A stretch of 64,000 bases of DNA from an uncultured Dialister sp. (lineage in GTDB: Bacteria; Bacillota; Negativicutes; Veillonellales; Dialisteraceae): positions 1 to 64,000 of the forward strand of contig CAKPUX010000004.1 of the NCBI GenBank assembly GCA_934193095.1, read 5' to 3'. How positions within the stretch are numbered: position 1 is the first letter of the stretch; the number at the start of each line of letters is the position of its first letter. This document shows, piece after piece, positions 16,080-24,253 of the stretch. The position numbers were made by a program, and so were the translations under genes. The notes beneath the pieces are model-generated. The model was given only the letters and a program-made list of their open reading frames with translations, made no database searches and was not told where the DNA came from.

Positions 16080-17231
16080 CTATTTTTCCAGCCAGAATCC
16101 CTTCCGGAGCGCTTTCCTGCCGTATTTTTGCTGGATACTGTCCATGGCTTTGGCGGCACGAGCGCGCTTTTCCTCTTTGTCAGAGAAGAGCGACGGGATG
16201 GACAGAGGCGCGCCAAGATTCGACGCGGTGACGCCGATGAGGCGGATGCCTTCGGTAAGCGGGATGCGGGAAAGCAGGGTCTGGCAGGCGCTGTCGATGG
16301 TCTCCTGCAGATTCGTCCCTTCCTCCAGAGACAGACTCCGCATGATGGTTTTGAAAGACGCGAAGCGGATCTTGAGAGAGATCGTGCGCGCGGCAAGATC
16401 GTGCCTGCGAAGGCGCTGTGCGACGATGTCACTGTGGATCGCGATCTCCCGATCTATCGTTGGGTGATCGGTCAGATCATATTCATAGGTGGATTCATCG
16501 CCGATGGATTTCACCTGCCGGGAAGAGATGATGGGGCGCTCGTCGATGCCAAGGGAGAGGGCTTTCAGAAGAGGCCCCTGGTTGCCCAGAAGGGCGGAGA
16601 GTTTTTCCGGCGCTGCCTCTTGGATGTCGGCGATGGTGCGAAATCCGGCGGCCAGGAGTTTTTTCTCCGTGACACTGCCCACGCCCCAAAGACGGCGCAC
16701 GGGAAGGGGTGCGAGGACTTCCCGTTCTCTGCCGTAGGGGATGATGCAGAGGCCGTCCGGCTTATTCATGTCACTCGCCATCTTGGCAAGGAATTTATTC
16801 GGCGCGATTCCGACAGAGGCCGTGAGATGCACGGCGGAACGGATCTCTTCTTTGATGGCGCGTCCGATCGAGCCAAGCGTCGGATACTGGCTTCCCATGC
16901 CGGAGATGTCGAGGAAGGCTTCGTCTAGGGAGATCGGCTCGTAGGCGTCCGCATAGTGGAGCATGACCTGATGGATCGCATCCGATGCTTCACGGTATGC
17001 TTCGAAGCGCGGCGCGACGAAGCAGCCATGGGGGCAGAGGCGCTTCGCCTGCGAGAGAGGCATCGCCGAATGCACGCCAAAGGCGCGGGCTTCGTAGGAG
17101 GCGGTCGCAACGACGCTCCGGCGGCTCTTTCCGCAGACGATGACAGGCTTGCCTTGGAGCGCGGGGTCGTCTCTCTGTTCGACAGACGCAAAAAAGGCGT
17201 CCATATCGACATGCATGATCCAGCGACGCAT
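16080..17231 (-). CDS. dinB: DNA polymerase IV (Y family)
   Basis: This 383-aa translesion polymerase has catalytic carboxylates visible in HVDMDAFFASVEQRD (residues 7-21) and SLDEAFLDISG (about 101-111). The steric-gate region and YEARAFGVHSAMP follow Y-family consensus. A helix-hairpin-helix thumb segment (RRLWGVGSVTEKKLLAAG) and a little-finger domain after about residue 240 complete it. AAAGGAGCC precedes the ATG. The C-terminus lacks an obvious beta-clamp QLxLF motif, though the tail GFWLEK may substitute. No LexA operator was recognised upstream. Confidence 0.94.
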   Translation of the reverse strand: MRRWIMHVDMDAFFASVEQRDDPALQGKPVIVCGKSRRSVVATASYEARAFGVHSAMPLSQAKRLCPHGCFVAPRFEAYREASDAIHQVMLHYADAYEPISLDEAFLDISGMGSQYPTLGSIGRAIKEEIRSAVHLTASVGIAPNKFLAKMASDMNKPDGLCIIPYGREREVLAPLPVRRLWGVGSVTEKKLLAAGFRTIADIQEAAPEKLSALLGNQGPLLKALSLGIDERPIISSRQVKSIGDESTYEYDLTDHPTIDREIAIHSDIVAQRLRRHDLAARTISLKIRFASFKTIMRSLSLEEGTNLQETIDSACQTLLSRIPLTEGIRLIGVTASNLGAPLSIPSLFSDKEEKRARAAKAMDSIQQKYGRKALRKGFWLEK

Positions 17232-17551
17232 GATGAGGCTCCTTTGAAGTACAATACATTACGGCTTTGGCAGGCAGTAGAATGAGAAATGAGAAATGAG
17301 AAATGGTGGTGCGGCGCGAAAAAATGAAAGCGCCGCGAGTTTTCGAAAGAATGGTCAACCTCTTGACTGCTTTTTCTTCATCTTAGTGCCTTTGGAAAAC
17401 TCTGTCAATTCTTTGACAAAAGGGAACGGCTTATGGATAATGAAGGAAGCAGAATGTATTATTTGATCATGCGGCGCTTTATGACTTGATGCGCCGCACC
17501 TTCATTTCGCATTTCTAATTTCTAATTTCTCATTGAATTAAGGAGGCTTTT
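17232..17551. repeat. Gene-free block: two core hairpins
   Basis: There are two copies of the core hairpin in opposite orientation, 17311-17336 and 17471-17497. Each is flanked by tandem ATGAGAA or TTTCTAA 7-nt units (17280-17305 and 17506-17535). The ribosome site AAGGAGG of the flavodoxin gene immediately follows. There is no gene between. Confidence 0.75.
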
Positions 17552-18070
17552 ATGAAATCATTAGTCCTTTGGTCTTCCCGCACGGGCAATACGAAGGCGG
17601 TCGCAGAGGCGATCTTTGAGGCGCTGCCGGGGGAGAAGGAGATCATGGAGGAGGGGCGCGAGGGAAACGACCTCTCTTCCTACGACCTTGTCTTTGTCGG
17701 CTTCTGGGGCTACCGCCGGGGCGCAGATCCTCTCGCGCAGAAGACGCTTTCTTCCCTTTTCGGAAAACATGTGGCGATCTATGCGACTGCCGGTACCTGG
17801 CCTGACTCGGAGGCGGCCAAGATGTATCTGGCAAATGCCGCCGCTCTTCTTCCCGAGGATGCCACCTGTCTTGGCACCTTCCTCTGTCAGGGGCGCGTGA
17901 ACTCCTTCCATCAGAAGAAGCTGGCAGGGCTTGCCCAGGAGACGGCCCATGAAATGACTCCCGAACGCCTCGCCCGACTGGAAGAGGCCGAGAAGCATCC
18001 GAATGAAGAGGACTTCGCCCGCGCAAAGGCATGGGCAAAGAAAATGGCGGATCTGGCGGCTGGTGACTAG
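17552..18070 (+). CDS. Flavodoxin-like protein (possibly BilS-like)
   Basis: This 172-aa FMN-binding flavodoxin fold has the phosphate loop SSRTGNTKAVAEAI at residues 8-21. VFVGFWGYRRGADP and YATAGTWPDSEAAKMY are the other cofactor-facing loops. The C-terminal segment MTPERLARLEEAEKHPNEEDFARA resembles the family that includes BilS, the partner of bilirubin reductase in gut bacteria. No bilR-like gene is nearby, so that assignment is tentative. It likely serves as an electron carrier in the cytoplasm. It is monocistronic, with a strong AAGGAGG site. Confidence 0.8.
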   Translation: MKSLVLWSSRTGNTKAVAEAIFEALPGEKEIMEEGREGNDLSSYDLVFVGFWGYRRGADPLAQKTLSSLFGKHVAIYATAGTWPDSEAAKMYLANAAALLPEDATCLGTFLCQGRVNSFHQKKLAGLAQETAHEMTPERLARLEEAEKHPNEEDFARAKAWAKKMADLAAGD

Positions 18071-18494
18071 GGACTGGTGACTAGTGACTGGTGGCTGGTG
18101 ACTAGGGACTGGAGACTAGGAGACATCAGACTCCCGTATCGTCATTTCGAGCGCAAGCGAGAAATCTTTGTCATTCGCAGTCAGGAACTCACGCTTTCCC
18201 CACATGTGCCGCATACCTCTCCGCTTTCCTCATCTGTCTTTCATACCGCCTGTGCCCTATCCGCCCCTTCGGGGCACCTTCCCCTCGAGGGGAAGGCTGA
18301 CGATACGAGGGAAACCTGCTATCAAGAGACCTTCAGGCATCGCCCCATAAATATTCGCGGCGCTTCCCTGTTTTTATGCGCCGCACCACCATTTCTAATT
18401 TCTCATTTCTAATTTTTCATTCGAGCAAAGCGTTCATCCGCAATTCATGGGCGTCCCGCCCCACGGGCTGACCCTGAACCTATTGAACCCAATC
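18071..18494. repeat. Gene-free block: composite repeats
   Basis: CTAGTGA/CTGGTGA units (18061-18118) are followed by a TCATTTCGAGCGCAAGCGAGAAATCT fragment (about 18143-18168) and the CCTTCCCCTCGAGGGGAAGG palindrome (18278-18297). The core hairpin is at 18357-18384, then TTTCTAATTTCTCA units and a GGGCTGACCCTGAACC block running up to the next start codon. There is no gene. Confidence 0.75.
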
Positions 18495-19364
18495 ATGACT
18501 ACAAAACCTTCTTCTATGACACTCGGCATCCTCGCCTCGATCCTGGCCGCGCTTCTTTTCACACTGATGGACGTGTCTGCGAAAGCGGTCTCCTACCTGG
18601 GGACCGGCGAGCTGACGTTTGTACGCGGCCTCGTGGGGCTCTTTTTCCTGCCACTCATCGCGAAGAGAGAGTCGCTCCCGCTTTTTTCCGGGAAGGACAG
18701 ACTGCTCCTTCATACGCGCGGCATTTTCGGCGGGATGGGCATCCTGCTCTTTTTCTTCTGCCTCAAGGGGCTGACACTGGGCGATGCGGAGATCCTTGTC
18801 CAGCTCGCCGCGTTCTTCATGTGCATCCTTTCGCCGATCTTCCTAAAGACCACGCCGTCTGGGCAGGTGCGTGTCTGGCTCTTCATCATCGCTGCCGGCG
18901 CGGCGGTGGTGCTGAGGATCTGGGATTACTCCTCCTTCAATGTTTACGCACTCATCGGCATCGTATCGGCCTTCTGCTCGGCGTGCGCCTACACCTGCAT
19001 CGGCAGGCTCAATGAAAAGGGCGGACACTCCGGCGGAGAGATCGTCTTTTATTTTCAGTTCTACAGCATGGCAGGCGGTCTTTTGCTGATGCTCGGAGAG
19101 GATCTTCGGACACCTGATGCGGCAGAATGTCTCTGGCTCTTTGCCCTGTCCTTCTCTGCCATTTTTGCACAGGTCTGCTTCACATGGGGGGCGACGCACA
19201 TCCATCCAATGATCGTCACCTTTGTCATGTACACCGGCGTCCTCTTTCATATCGTGGCCGGCTGGGCGCTCTGGGGAGAGGTCCTGACCATGGCATCCTG
19301 GATCGGCGGTGCGCTCATCGTAGCAGGAAGCGGGATGCTATTGTGGAAATCGAAGGGGAGCTAG
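18495..19364 (+). CDS. DMT/EamA-family permease
   Basis: This protein of about 289 aa has ten predicted helices in two EamA halves (residues about 8-135 and 150-285). FTLMDVSAKAVSYLGTGELTFVRGLVGLFFLP is the typical first-half motif. The substrate is unknown; the family includes metabolite exporters and importers. The ATG at 18495 has no good Shine-Dalgarno and lies right after the repeat block ending GAACCC, so the repeat has become its 5' leader. Longer in-frame starts would fall within the repeat. Confidence 0.85.
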   Translation: MTTKPSSMTLGILASILAALLFTLMDVSAKAVSYLGTGELTFVRGLVGLFFLPLIAKRESLPLFSGKDRLLLHTRGIFGGMGILLFFFCLKGLTLGDAEILVQLAAFFMCILSPIFLKTTPSGQVRVWLFIIAAGAAVVLRIWDYSSFNVYALIGIVSAFCSACAYTCIGRLNEKGGHSGGEIVFYFQFYSMAGGLLLMLGEDLRTPDAAECLWLFALSFSAIFAQVCFTWGATHIHPMIVTFVMYTGVLFHIVAGWALWGEVLTMASWIGGALIVAGSGMLLWKSKGS

Positions 19365-19543
19365 TGGCTGGTGACTGGTGGCTAGTAGCTAGTAGCTAGG
19401 GGTTAGGGGTGCCGAGTGACTAGTGACTTGTAATTTGAATACTACCTTCGGGCATCGCCCTATTTATATTGCGGCGAAGCCGCCGCCAAAACCCTGAACC
19501 TTGAACCCGCCAACCCCTTGTCAAGATTTCCTTCCAAAATTTA
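19365..19543. repeat. Composite repeat with GCGGCGAAGCCGC core
   Basis: CTAGTGA/CTAGTAG units (19365-19400) are followed by an ACTACCTTCGGGCATCGCC block (about 19440-19462), the alternative core hairpin GCGGCGAAGCCGC (about 19470-19482), and a GAACCTTGAACCC tract. It abuts the rpmH promoter. Confidence 0.7.
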
Positions 19544-19572
19544 TTGACATCCCCTCTTCTCTTAGATATAAT
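19544..19572 (+). promoter_or_regulatory. Promoter of rpmH-rnpA-yidD
   Basis: TTGACA (19544-19549) and TATAAT (19567-19572) are separated by exactly 17 nt. This is a consensus sigma-70-type promoter about 50 nt before rpmH. Confidence 0.9.
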
Positions 19573-19627
19573 TATTCTGTTATGGTGCAAATAAATGGCA
19601 CAACACGATGTAAGGAGGTGTTTATAC

Positions 19628-19765
19628 ATGGCAAAAATGACATTCCAGCCGAACAACCATTGGAGAAAACAGACCCACGGTTTCCGTGCTCGTATGAAAA
19701 CAAAAGCAGGCCGTATTGTTCTGAAGAGAAGAAGAGCAAAGGGCAGAAAGGTATTAAGTGCCTAA
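19628..19765 (+). CDS. rpmH: 50S ribosomal protein L34
   Basis: This 45-aa basic protein, [19 protein letters not shown] followed by [21 protein letters not shown], is the full L34 signature. TAAGGAGG precedes the ATG. It is the first gene of the conserved rpmH-rnpA-yidD-yidC-jag block. The dnaA gene usually found upstream is absent from this window. Confidence 0.97.
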   Translation: MAKMTFQPNNHWRKQTHGFRARMKTKAGRIVLKRRRAKGRKVLSA

Positions 19766-20138
19766 TCAAGAAATCAGCGAGGAGAGGGTGGGGTATACAC
19801 TGCCCCGCTCTTCTCGTATCAGACAGAACAGGGATTACCGTCGGATCTACAGATCCGGCAAACGTTTCAGCAATCGGGCCGGGCTCTGCTATGTGGTGAA
19901 AACCAAAAAGCCGGGCACCCGTATGGGCTTCGTGACTACGAAGAAGATCGGCCACGCCTTTGCGCGAAACCGTGCAAGACGTCTTATGAAGGAGGTCTAC
20001 CGCCTTCATATGGCTGAGCTTTCGCCCCACTATGAAGTGGTGATGCTCTCAGGCATCTTCCTGACGGGCGCCACCTATCAGCAAGCGGAAAAAGCGATCC
20101 TTTCCTTGTGGCGCAAAGCCGGAATTCTGGTGAAATAA
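19758..20138 (+). CDS. rnpA: Ribonuclease P protein component
   Basis: This protein is 126 aa from the GTG at 19758, which overlaps the end of rpmH, or 116 aa from the GTG at 19788, which has GAGGAGAGG in front. Both starts are plausible. The conserved part begins at [22 protein letters not shown], and the RNR box is [19 protein letters not shown] (residues about 63-81). It binds RNase P RNA for 5' maturation of tRNA. Confidence 0.93.
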   Translation: MPNQEISEERVGYTLPRSSRIRQNRDYRRIYRSGKRFSNRAGLCYVVKTKKPGTRMGFVTTKKIGHAFARNRARRLMKEVYRLHMAELSPHYEVVMLSGIFLTGATYQQAEKAILSLWRKAGILVK

Positions 20139-20139
20139 G

Positions 20140-20349
20140 ATGAAAGAGCTTCTGATCGGTCTTGTCCGATTCTATAGAGCGTTTATCTCTCCCCTGAAGC
20201 CTCCTTGCTGTCGTTTCTACCCGACCTGCAGCGAATATGCACTGCAGGCGCTTCAAAAATATGGAGCCCTAAAAGGCAGCTGGCTCGCGATCAAGCGGAT
20301 TTCCAAGTGCCACCCGTTTCACAAAGGTGGATACGACCCGCTCCCGTGA
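20140..20349 (+). CDS. yidD: Membrane protein insertion efficiency factor YidD
   Basis: This 69-aa protein has the invariant block [20 protein letters not shown] (residues 23-42) and the C-terminal [11 protein letters not shown]. It starts one base after the rnpA stop. It is thought to sit at the inner membrane face and assist YidC. Confidence 0.95.
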   Translation: MKELLIGLVRFYRAFISPLKPPCCRFYPTCSEYALQALQKYGALKGSWLAIKRISKCHPFHKGGYDPLP

Positions 20350-20690
20350 AGAGGCTGTCTTTTTCTATGTTTTGAAGTGAGGCGTGAAGGGGAAAATGAG
20401 AAATGACTGTGCGGCGCAAAATAAAATGAAAGCGCCGCGAGTTTAGAAATCGATATCCTCGTATCGCTTATTAAAACTGGCAGCGCTTCCTACATTTGAT
20501 GCGCTACACCGCCATTTCTCATTTCGCATTTCTAATTCTATATATCCCCCTAATCCCTAGTCACTAGCTACCAATCCCCGGCCATCCATCCCACCATAAC
20601 CGCCGATCGATTTCCCGAAAACTCACCGGGCTCTTGAAATTCAGAAGGCCCGGGCATGTAACGGCTGCAATATAGGCCGTATAAGGAGTA
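20350..20690. repeat. Gene-free block plus dyads upstream of yidC
   Basis: The core hairpin lies at 20411-20438, with a decayed second copy near 20481-20512 (CAGCGCTTCC...GATGCGCTAC). TTTCTCATTTCGCA units lie at about 20513-20536. Near 20628-20655 is a dyad CCGGGC/GCCCGG, and at 20659-20678 the dyad ACGGC/GCCGT. Both lie just before the yidC ribosome site (AAGGAG) and are candidates for translational control. There is no gene. Confidence 0.6.
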
Positions 20691-20694
20691 ACCA

Positions 20695-21630
20695 ATGAGT
20701 GATTTTCAGATTCCGTTTCTGTCGAGCTTAGTCGGACTCCTCGCAGAGGTCATGCGCGTCTGCCTGGAATTCTGCTACAAAATGACAGAAGACCTGGGAT
20801 TTCCGAGCTATGGGATCGCTATCATCGTCCTGACCGTCATTATCAAGACGCTGCTGCTCCCGCTCGCCCTGAAACAGATCCGGTCCATGAAGGCCATGCA
20901 GGCCATTCAGCCGGAAATGCAGAAGATTCAGAAGAAATACAAGAATGACCCGCAGAAGCTGCGCGAAGAAATGGGCAAGCTCTACAAGGAAAACGGAGCT
21001 TCTCCGCTCTCCGGCTGCCTGCCGCTCCTGATCCAGATGCCATTCCTGATCTCCATCTACTACGCACTGCAGGGCTTTTCCTATGATCCGGCTCACGAGA
21101 GTTTCCTGTGGCTGGAAAGCCTGGCTGTACCGGATGAGACCTATATCCTTCCGATCCTCTCTGCTGCTTCCACCTTCATCATTTCCTGGCAGACCACCCC
21201 GAAGGACGCACCGAGCAACCAGAAGACCATGCTGCTCATGATGCCTGTCATGATCGGCTGGATGTCCCTGAACTTCCCGAGCGGCCTTGTCATTTACTGG
21301 ATCGTCTGCAACCTGTACCAGCTCGTCCAGCAGACCATCATGTACTGGGGCGAAATGAAGGAACGCATCGGCGGCAAATCTTCCAAAGGGACACTCACCG
21401 TCCATGGAGAGAACCAGCCGAAAGCGGAAGTAAAGAAGAAAAAAATCATCCGCAAGAAAGTCATCAAGAAAGTCGTGAAGAAGCCTGCGGATGCACCGAA
21501 AGACGAAAACAAAGAAGCCTCTCCTGAAAAAGCAGAAGCTCCTAAAGAAGTAAAAGAACCAGCCAGCGATGAAAAGCCGGCTAAGGCAGAAGCACCTGCT
21601 AAGAGCACCGGGGAGGCTGATGAAAAATGA
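20695..21630 (+). CDS. yidC: Membrane protein insertase YidC/OxaI
   Basis: This 311-aa insertase has the core YidC domain at residues about 20-225, with five hydrophobic segments. PLALKQIRSMKAMQAIQPEMQKIQKKYKNDPQKL is the cytosolic coiled-coil loop, and GCLPLLIQMPFLISIYYAL is the conserved helix after it. The long periplasmic domain of proteobacterial YidC is absent. After residue 235 comes a basic stretch (KKKIIRKKVIKKVVKK), then a lysine/alanine/glutamate/proline-rich tail of about 50 residues. The basic part could contact ribosomes. It overlaps jag by 4 nt. Confidence 0.94.
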   Translation: MSDFQIPFLSSLVGLLAEVMRVCLEFCYKMTEDLGFPSYGIAIIVLTVIIKTLLLPLALKQIRSMKAMQAIQPEMQKIQKKYKNDPQKLREEMGKLYKENGASPLSGCLPLLIQMPFLISIYYALQGFSYDPAHESFLWLESLAVPDETYILPILSAASTFIISWQTTPKDAPSNQKTMLLMMPVMIGWMSLNFPSGLVIYWIVCNLYQLVQQTIMYWGEMKERIGGKSSKGTLTVHGENQPKAEVKKKKIIRKKVIKKVVKKPADAPKDENKEASPEKAEAPKEVKEPASDEKPAKAEAPAKSTGEADEK

Positions 21631-22454
21631 GAACAGTCAGAATCACAGCAAAAACCATCGAAGCCGCTGTTGCGGAAGGCTTGGAAAAGCTCGGCATCAG
21701 CCGCGAAGAAGCTGTCGTCCATGTCGTCGAGCAGCCCTCGAGCGGACTCTTCGGCCTCATCCACAAGAAGATGGCTGTCGTAGATATTTCCGCACCGGAT
21801 GAAGAAGTGCCGGAAGACACTGCCACAGAAGCAGCTCCTGCCGAAGAAGCACCGGCGGCAGAAATCCCTGCCGAAGAAGCGAAGGAAGAAACGCCGGCCG
21901 AAGTACCACAGGCAGAAGAAGCTGCCGAAGAAGTGAAGGAAGAAGCGCCGGCAGAAGAGAAGAAAGCCGAGCGTGAAGAGCCGACTTTCGACCCGGAAGA
22001 ACAGAAAAAGGTCGCGGAAGAAGCAAAGACATTCCTTGCGGGCGTCTTTGCCGGTATGCACCTTGCTGTCACCATGGAATGCCGCATGACCGAAGAACGG
22101 ATCATGATCAACCTCGTGGGCGATGGCCTTGGCATCTTGATCGGCAAGCACGGACAGACACTGGATGCGCTCCAGTACCTGACGAACCTGGCCGCCGGGA
22201 AATCCTTCCGTCATCACTACTTCATTCTGCTTGACGTCGAAAACTACAGAGAGCGCCGCCAGGATACCCTGGAAGCCCTCGCCAGACGCCTCGCAGGCAA
22301 GGTGAAGCGCACGGGCGAAGAAGTCCGCCTCGAACCGATGGCTGCCGGCGAACGCCGCATCATCCATCTGGCCCTGCAGGACGACCACGCCGTCTCCACC
22401 GATTCCGAAGGCGAAGCACCGTACAGATACGTTGTCATTCGTCCGAAGGACTGA
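21627..22454 (+). CDS. jag: RNA-binding protein Jag/KhpB
   Basis: This 275-aa protein has an N-terminal Jag_N domain (residues 1-52; GLEKLGISREEAVVHVVEQPSSGLFG) and a low-complexity acidic Glu/Ala/Pro linker (about 56-118). A KH domain (about 125-200; LVGDGLGILIGKHGQTLDALQYL) and an R3H domain (about 205-272; VRLEPMAAGERRIIHLALQD) follow. In other Firmicutes it pairs with KhpA to bind RNA and affects division and elongation. It is coupled to yidC. The linker resembles the tails of YidC and DivIVA in this window. Confidence 0.94.
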   Translation: MRTVRITAKTIEAAVAEGLEKLGISREEAVVHVVEQPSSGLFGLIHKKMAVVDISAPDEEVPEDTATEAAPAEEAPAAEIPAEEAKEETPAEVPQAEEAAEEVKEEAPAEEKKAEREEPTFDPEEQKKVAEEAKTFLAGVFAGMHLAVTMECRMTEERIMINLVGDGLGILIGKHGQTLDALQYLTNLAAGKSFRHHYFILLDVENYRERRQDTLEALARRLAGKVKRTGEEVRLEPMAAGERRIIHLALQDDHAVSTDSEGEAPYRYVVIRPKD

Positions 22455-22465
22455 GTAACATAAAA

Positions 22466-22489
22466 AAGCAGCCGCGAGGCTGCTTTTTT
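22466..22489 (+). terminator. Terminator after jag
   Basis: The stem AAGCAGCC/GGCTGCTT with loop GCGA is followed by TTTTTT, 12 nt after the stop. Confidence 0.92.
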
Positions 22490-22759
22490 GCATGATTTTC
22501 ATTGATTCTACTGTCACGCGATACGCTACGAAAAAGTGAGGAGTGAGGAATGAGGAGTGAGGAGTGGTGGAAGGGACACACGATTCATAAAGCGCCCCAA
22601 TACCCCTGTTTTATAGGATGCTTCGTGTACGACTCATAAAAATTCCGCGGCGCTTTATTATTTGAGCGCCGCACCTTCATTCCTAATTCCTCACTCCTCA
22701 CTCCTAACTTAGGCGAAGCGGTTCGCGAAGTGTTTGGAATCCTGTGAAGCGACGTTCGC
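22490..22759. repeat. Composite repeat
   Basis: GAGGAGT/GAGGAAT 7-nt units (22537-22566) lead to the core hairpin at 22647-22672, then CCTAATT/CCTCACT units (22680-22706). There is no gene. Confidence 0.75.
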
Positions 22760-23062
22760 TCACCAGTCAATCCACGTCAGCGCCTTTTCCAGTTCATAGA
22801 ATGATTTCCCATCCCAGAGGATGTCTTCGGTGAGGTGATTCAGGACATCTTCTGCATCCTCCGACTCGTAGTGATAGACAAGCTCCATGAAGTCTTCGAA
22901 AGGCTCCCTCGTGAAGCGGTACTTCTCGATGCTGATCCGATACGCATGCCGCCCCGCGTGGTACTTCAGCCCCGAGAAACGGTACACGAAACTTCTGTGA
23001 CGGACAGAGGCCTCTCCGTCATTCATATAATCGATAAATTCATCTGCGTCTCCGCCGTGCAT
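22760..23062 (-). CDS. Hypothetical protein, 100 aa
   Basis: I do not recognise a family. The protein is acidic, with many aromatic residues (SFVYRFSGLKYHAGRHAYRISIEKYRF) and a C-terminal half rich in Glu/Asp (HYESEDAEDVLNHLTEDILWDGKSFYELEKALTW). It looks cytosolic, with no signal peptide or helix long enough for a membrane. AAAGGAG at good spacing before the ATG supports it as a real gene. It points away from the que operon. Confidence 0.65.
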   Translation of the reverse strand: MHGGDADEFIDYMNDGEASVRHRSFVYRFSGLKYHAGRHAYRISIEKYRFTREPFEDFMELVYHYESEDAEDVLNHLTEDILWDGKSFYELEKALTWIDW

Positions 23063-23261
23063 AGTGGTTCTCCTTTTTGAATATATGATTCTCCTTATTA
23101 TACCTTGTAAAACTCTATGAAATCAAAAAAATTCGAGCGGGATCGGGAAATTTTTTGATCTCATGGAGCTTTTTCTTGAGCGGTAAAAGGCTTTTCACGA
23201 AATCGTATGCGAAACGATGAGGAGGGGATCGATTCTTTTCAAACATCCACCTTGCCATCTA

Positions 23262-23365
23262 TGCTATAATAAGTTGGTTATAGGAGAGCGAACGCCCTGT
23301 ACCCCGAAGCGGCTCGTCCGGCTTTTTCCTATCCGTGCGCCAAGGCGCACTACGAAATACCTATC
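23262..23365 (+). promoter_or_regulatory. Promoter and extra hairpins in the que leader
   Basis: An extended -10 (TGC-TATAAT, 23263-23271) starts a leader of about 130 nt. The leader first forms ATAGGA/TCCTAT, closing a 36-nt domain (about 23280-23333), then a 7-bp hairpin GTGCGCC/GGCGCAC (23336-23351). Both precede the preQ1-type element. The function of these two hairpins is unknown to me. Confidence 0.5.
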
Positions 23366-23405
23366 TCAGTTGTCATCTGAACACCAACTATAAAAAACAG
23401 GAGGC
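23366..23405 (+). promoter_or_regulatory. preQ1-I-type riboswitch before queC
   Basis: AGTTG/CAACT forms the P1 stem. The stem is followed by the characteristic tail ATAAAAAACA, and the sequence AACACC-xx-CTATAAAAAA closely matches the preQ1 class I consensus. The tail runs directly into the ribosome site CAGGAGG of queC, and the loop (CATCTG) can pair with CAG(G) of the tail. This indicates translational control by pseudoknot formation when preQ1 binds. The downstream genes make the preQ0/preQ1 precursor, which fits. Confidence 0.85.
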
Positions 23406-23408
23406 AAG

Positions 23409-24104
23409 ATGAAAAAAGCTATTATACTCTCCAGCGGCGGTGTGGACTCGACCACCTGCGTCTCGCTGGCGGTAGACAGACTGGGAGCAGAGAACGTCGT
23501 GACTGCTTCTATTTTTTATGGGCAGAAACATCAGAAAGAAATCCTTGCGGCACGCAAGGTCGCAGAGTACTACCATGTACGGCACTACGAATTCGATTTA
23601 TCTGCCATTTTCCAGTATTCGAACTGCTCCCTCCTCGCGGGTTCCACAGAAGAAATCGTCCACGAGAGCTACGCGGAGCAGATCGCCAAGAACGGGGAGG
23701 GCAAGGTCTCGACCTATGTGCCCTTCCGCAATGGTCTCATGCTCTCGACAGCGGCATCGCTCGCGGCGAGCCTCTTTGAGGAGGATGAGGTCGATATTTA
23801 CATCGGCGCGCACGCAGACGATGCAGCGGGCGATGCCTATGCCGACTGCAGCGAGCCCTTCCTGAAAGCGATGGGCGATGCTGTCTCCATCGGTACCTAT
23901 GGCAAGGTACATCTGGTCTTCCCCTTCGCGGAAATGAATAAAGCCGGCGTTGTGGCGACCGGCCTTGCTCTCCATACGCCCTATGAGCTCACATGGAGCT
24001 GCTATGAGGGCGGGGAGAAGCCCTGCGGCACATGCGGCACATGCATCGACAGGGCAGCCGCCTTCGCGGCAAATGGTGTCAAGGATCCGGCGCTGGAAAA
24101 TTAG
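23409..24104 (+). CDS. queC: 7-cyano-7-deazaguanine synthase QueC
   Basis: This 231-aa ATP-dependent enzyme converts 7-carboxy-7-deazaguanine to preQ0. PP-loop motif SSGGVDST lies at residues 8-15, and FYGQKHQKE and VPFRNGLML follow the family. Four zinc cysteines lie in CYEGGEKPCGTCGTC near the C-terminus. It is the first gene of the queuosine unit and under the preQ1 element. A composite repeat lies between it and queD. Confidence 0.95.
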   Translation: MKKAIILSSGGVDSTTCVSLAVDRLGAENVVTASIFYGQKHQKEILAARKVAEYYHVRHYEFDLSAIFQYSNCSLLAGSTEEIVHESYAEQIAKNGEGKVSTYVPFRNGLMLSTAASLAASLFEEDEVDIYIGAHADDAAGDAYADCSEPFLKAMGDAVSIGTYGKVHLVFPFAEMNKAGVVATGLALHTPYELTWSCYEGGEKPCGTCGTCIDRAAAFAANGVKDPALEN

Positions 24105-24253
24105 TGGCTAGGGATTAGGGATTAGGAGTGACTGGTGACTGAAATGCCATCTTCGGGCATTTCTAATTTCTCATTCAAGTGAGCTTTTCAAACGTAATCA
24201 AAGGGCAGCACGCCCTATGGGCTAACTACCTATTTATATAAGGACGACTATCT
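24105..24253. repeat. Composite repeat inside the que operon
   Basis: GGGATTA units (24111-24127), CATCTTCGGGCATTTC, TTCTAATTTCTCA and the AAAGGGCAGCACGCCCTATGGGCTAAC block separate queC from queD. The genes probably stay cotranscribed, because no promoter or terminator is evident. Confidence 0.65.

Noticed and set aside
19365..19627. Replication origin upstream of rpmH
   Set aside because: No cluster of DnaA boxes (TTATCCACA-like), no AT-rich unwinding region and no dnaA gene; only repeats and the rpmH promoter.
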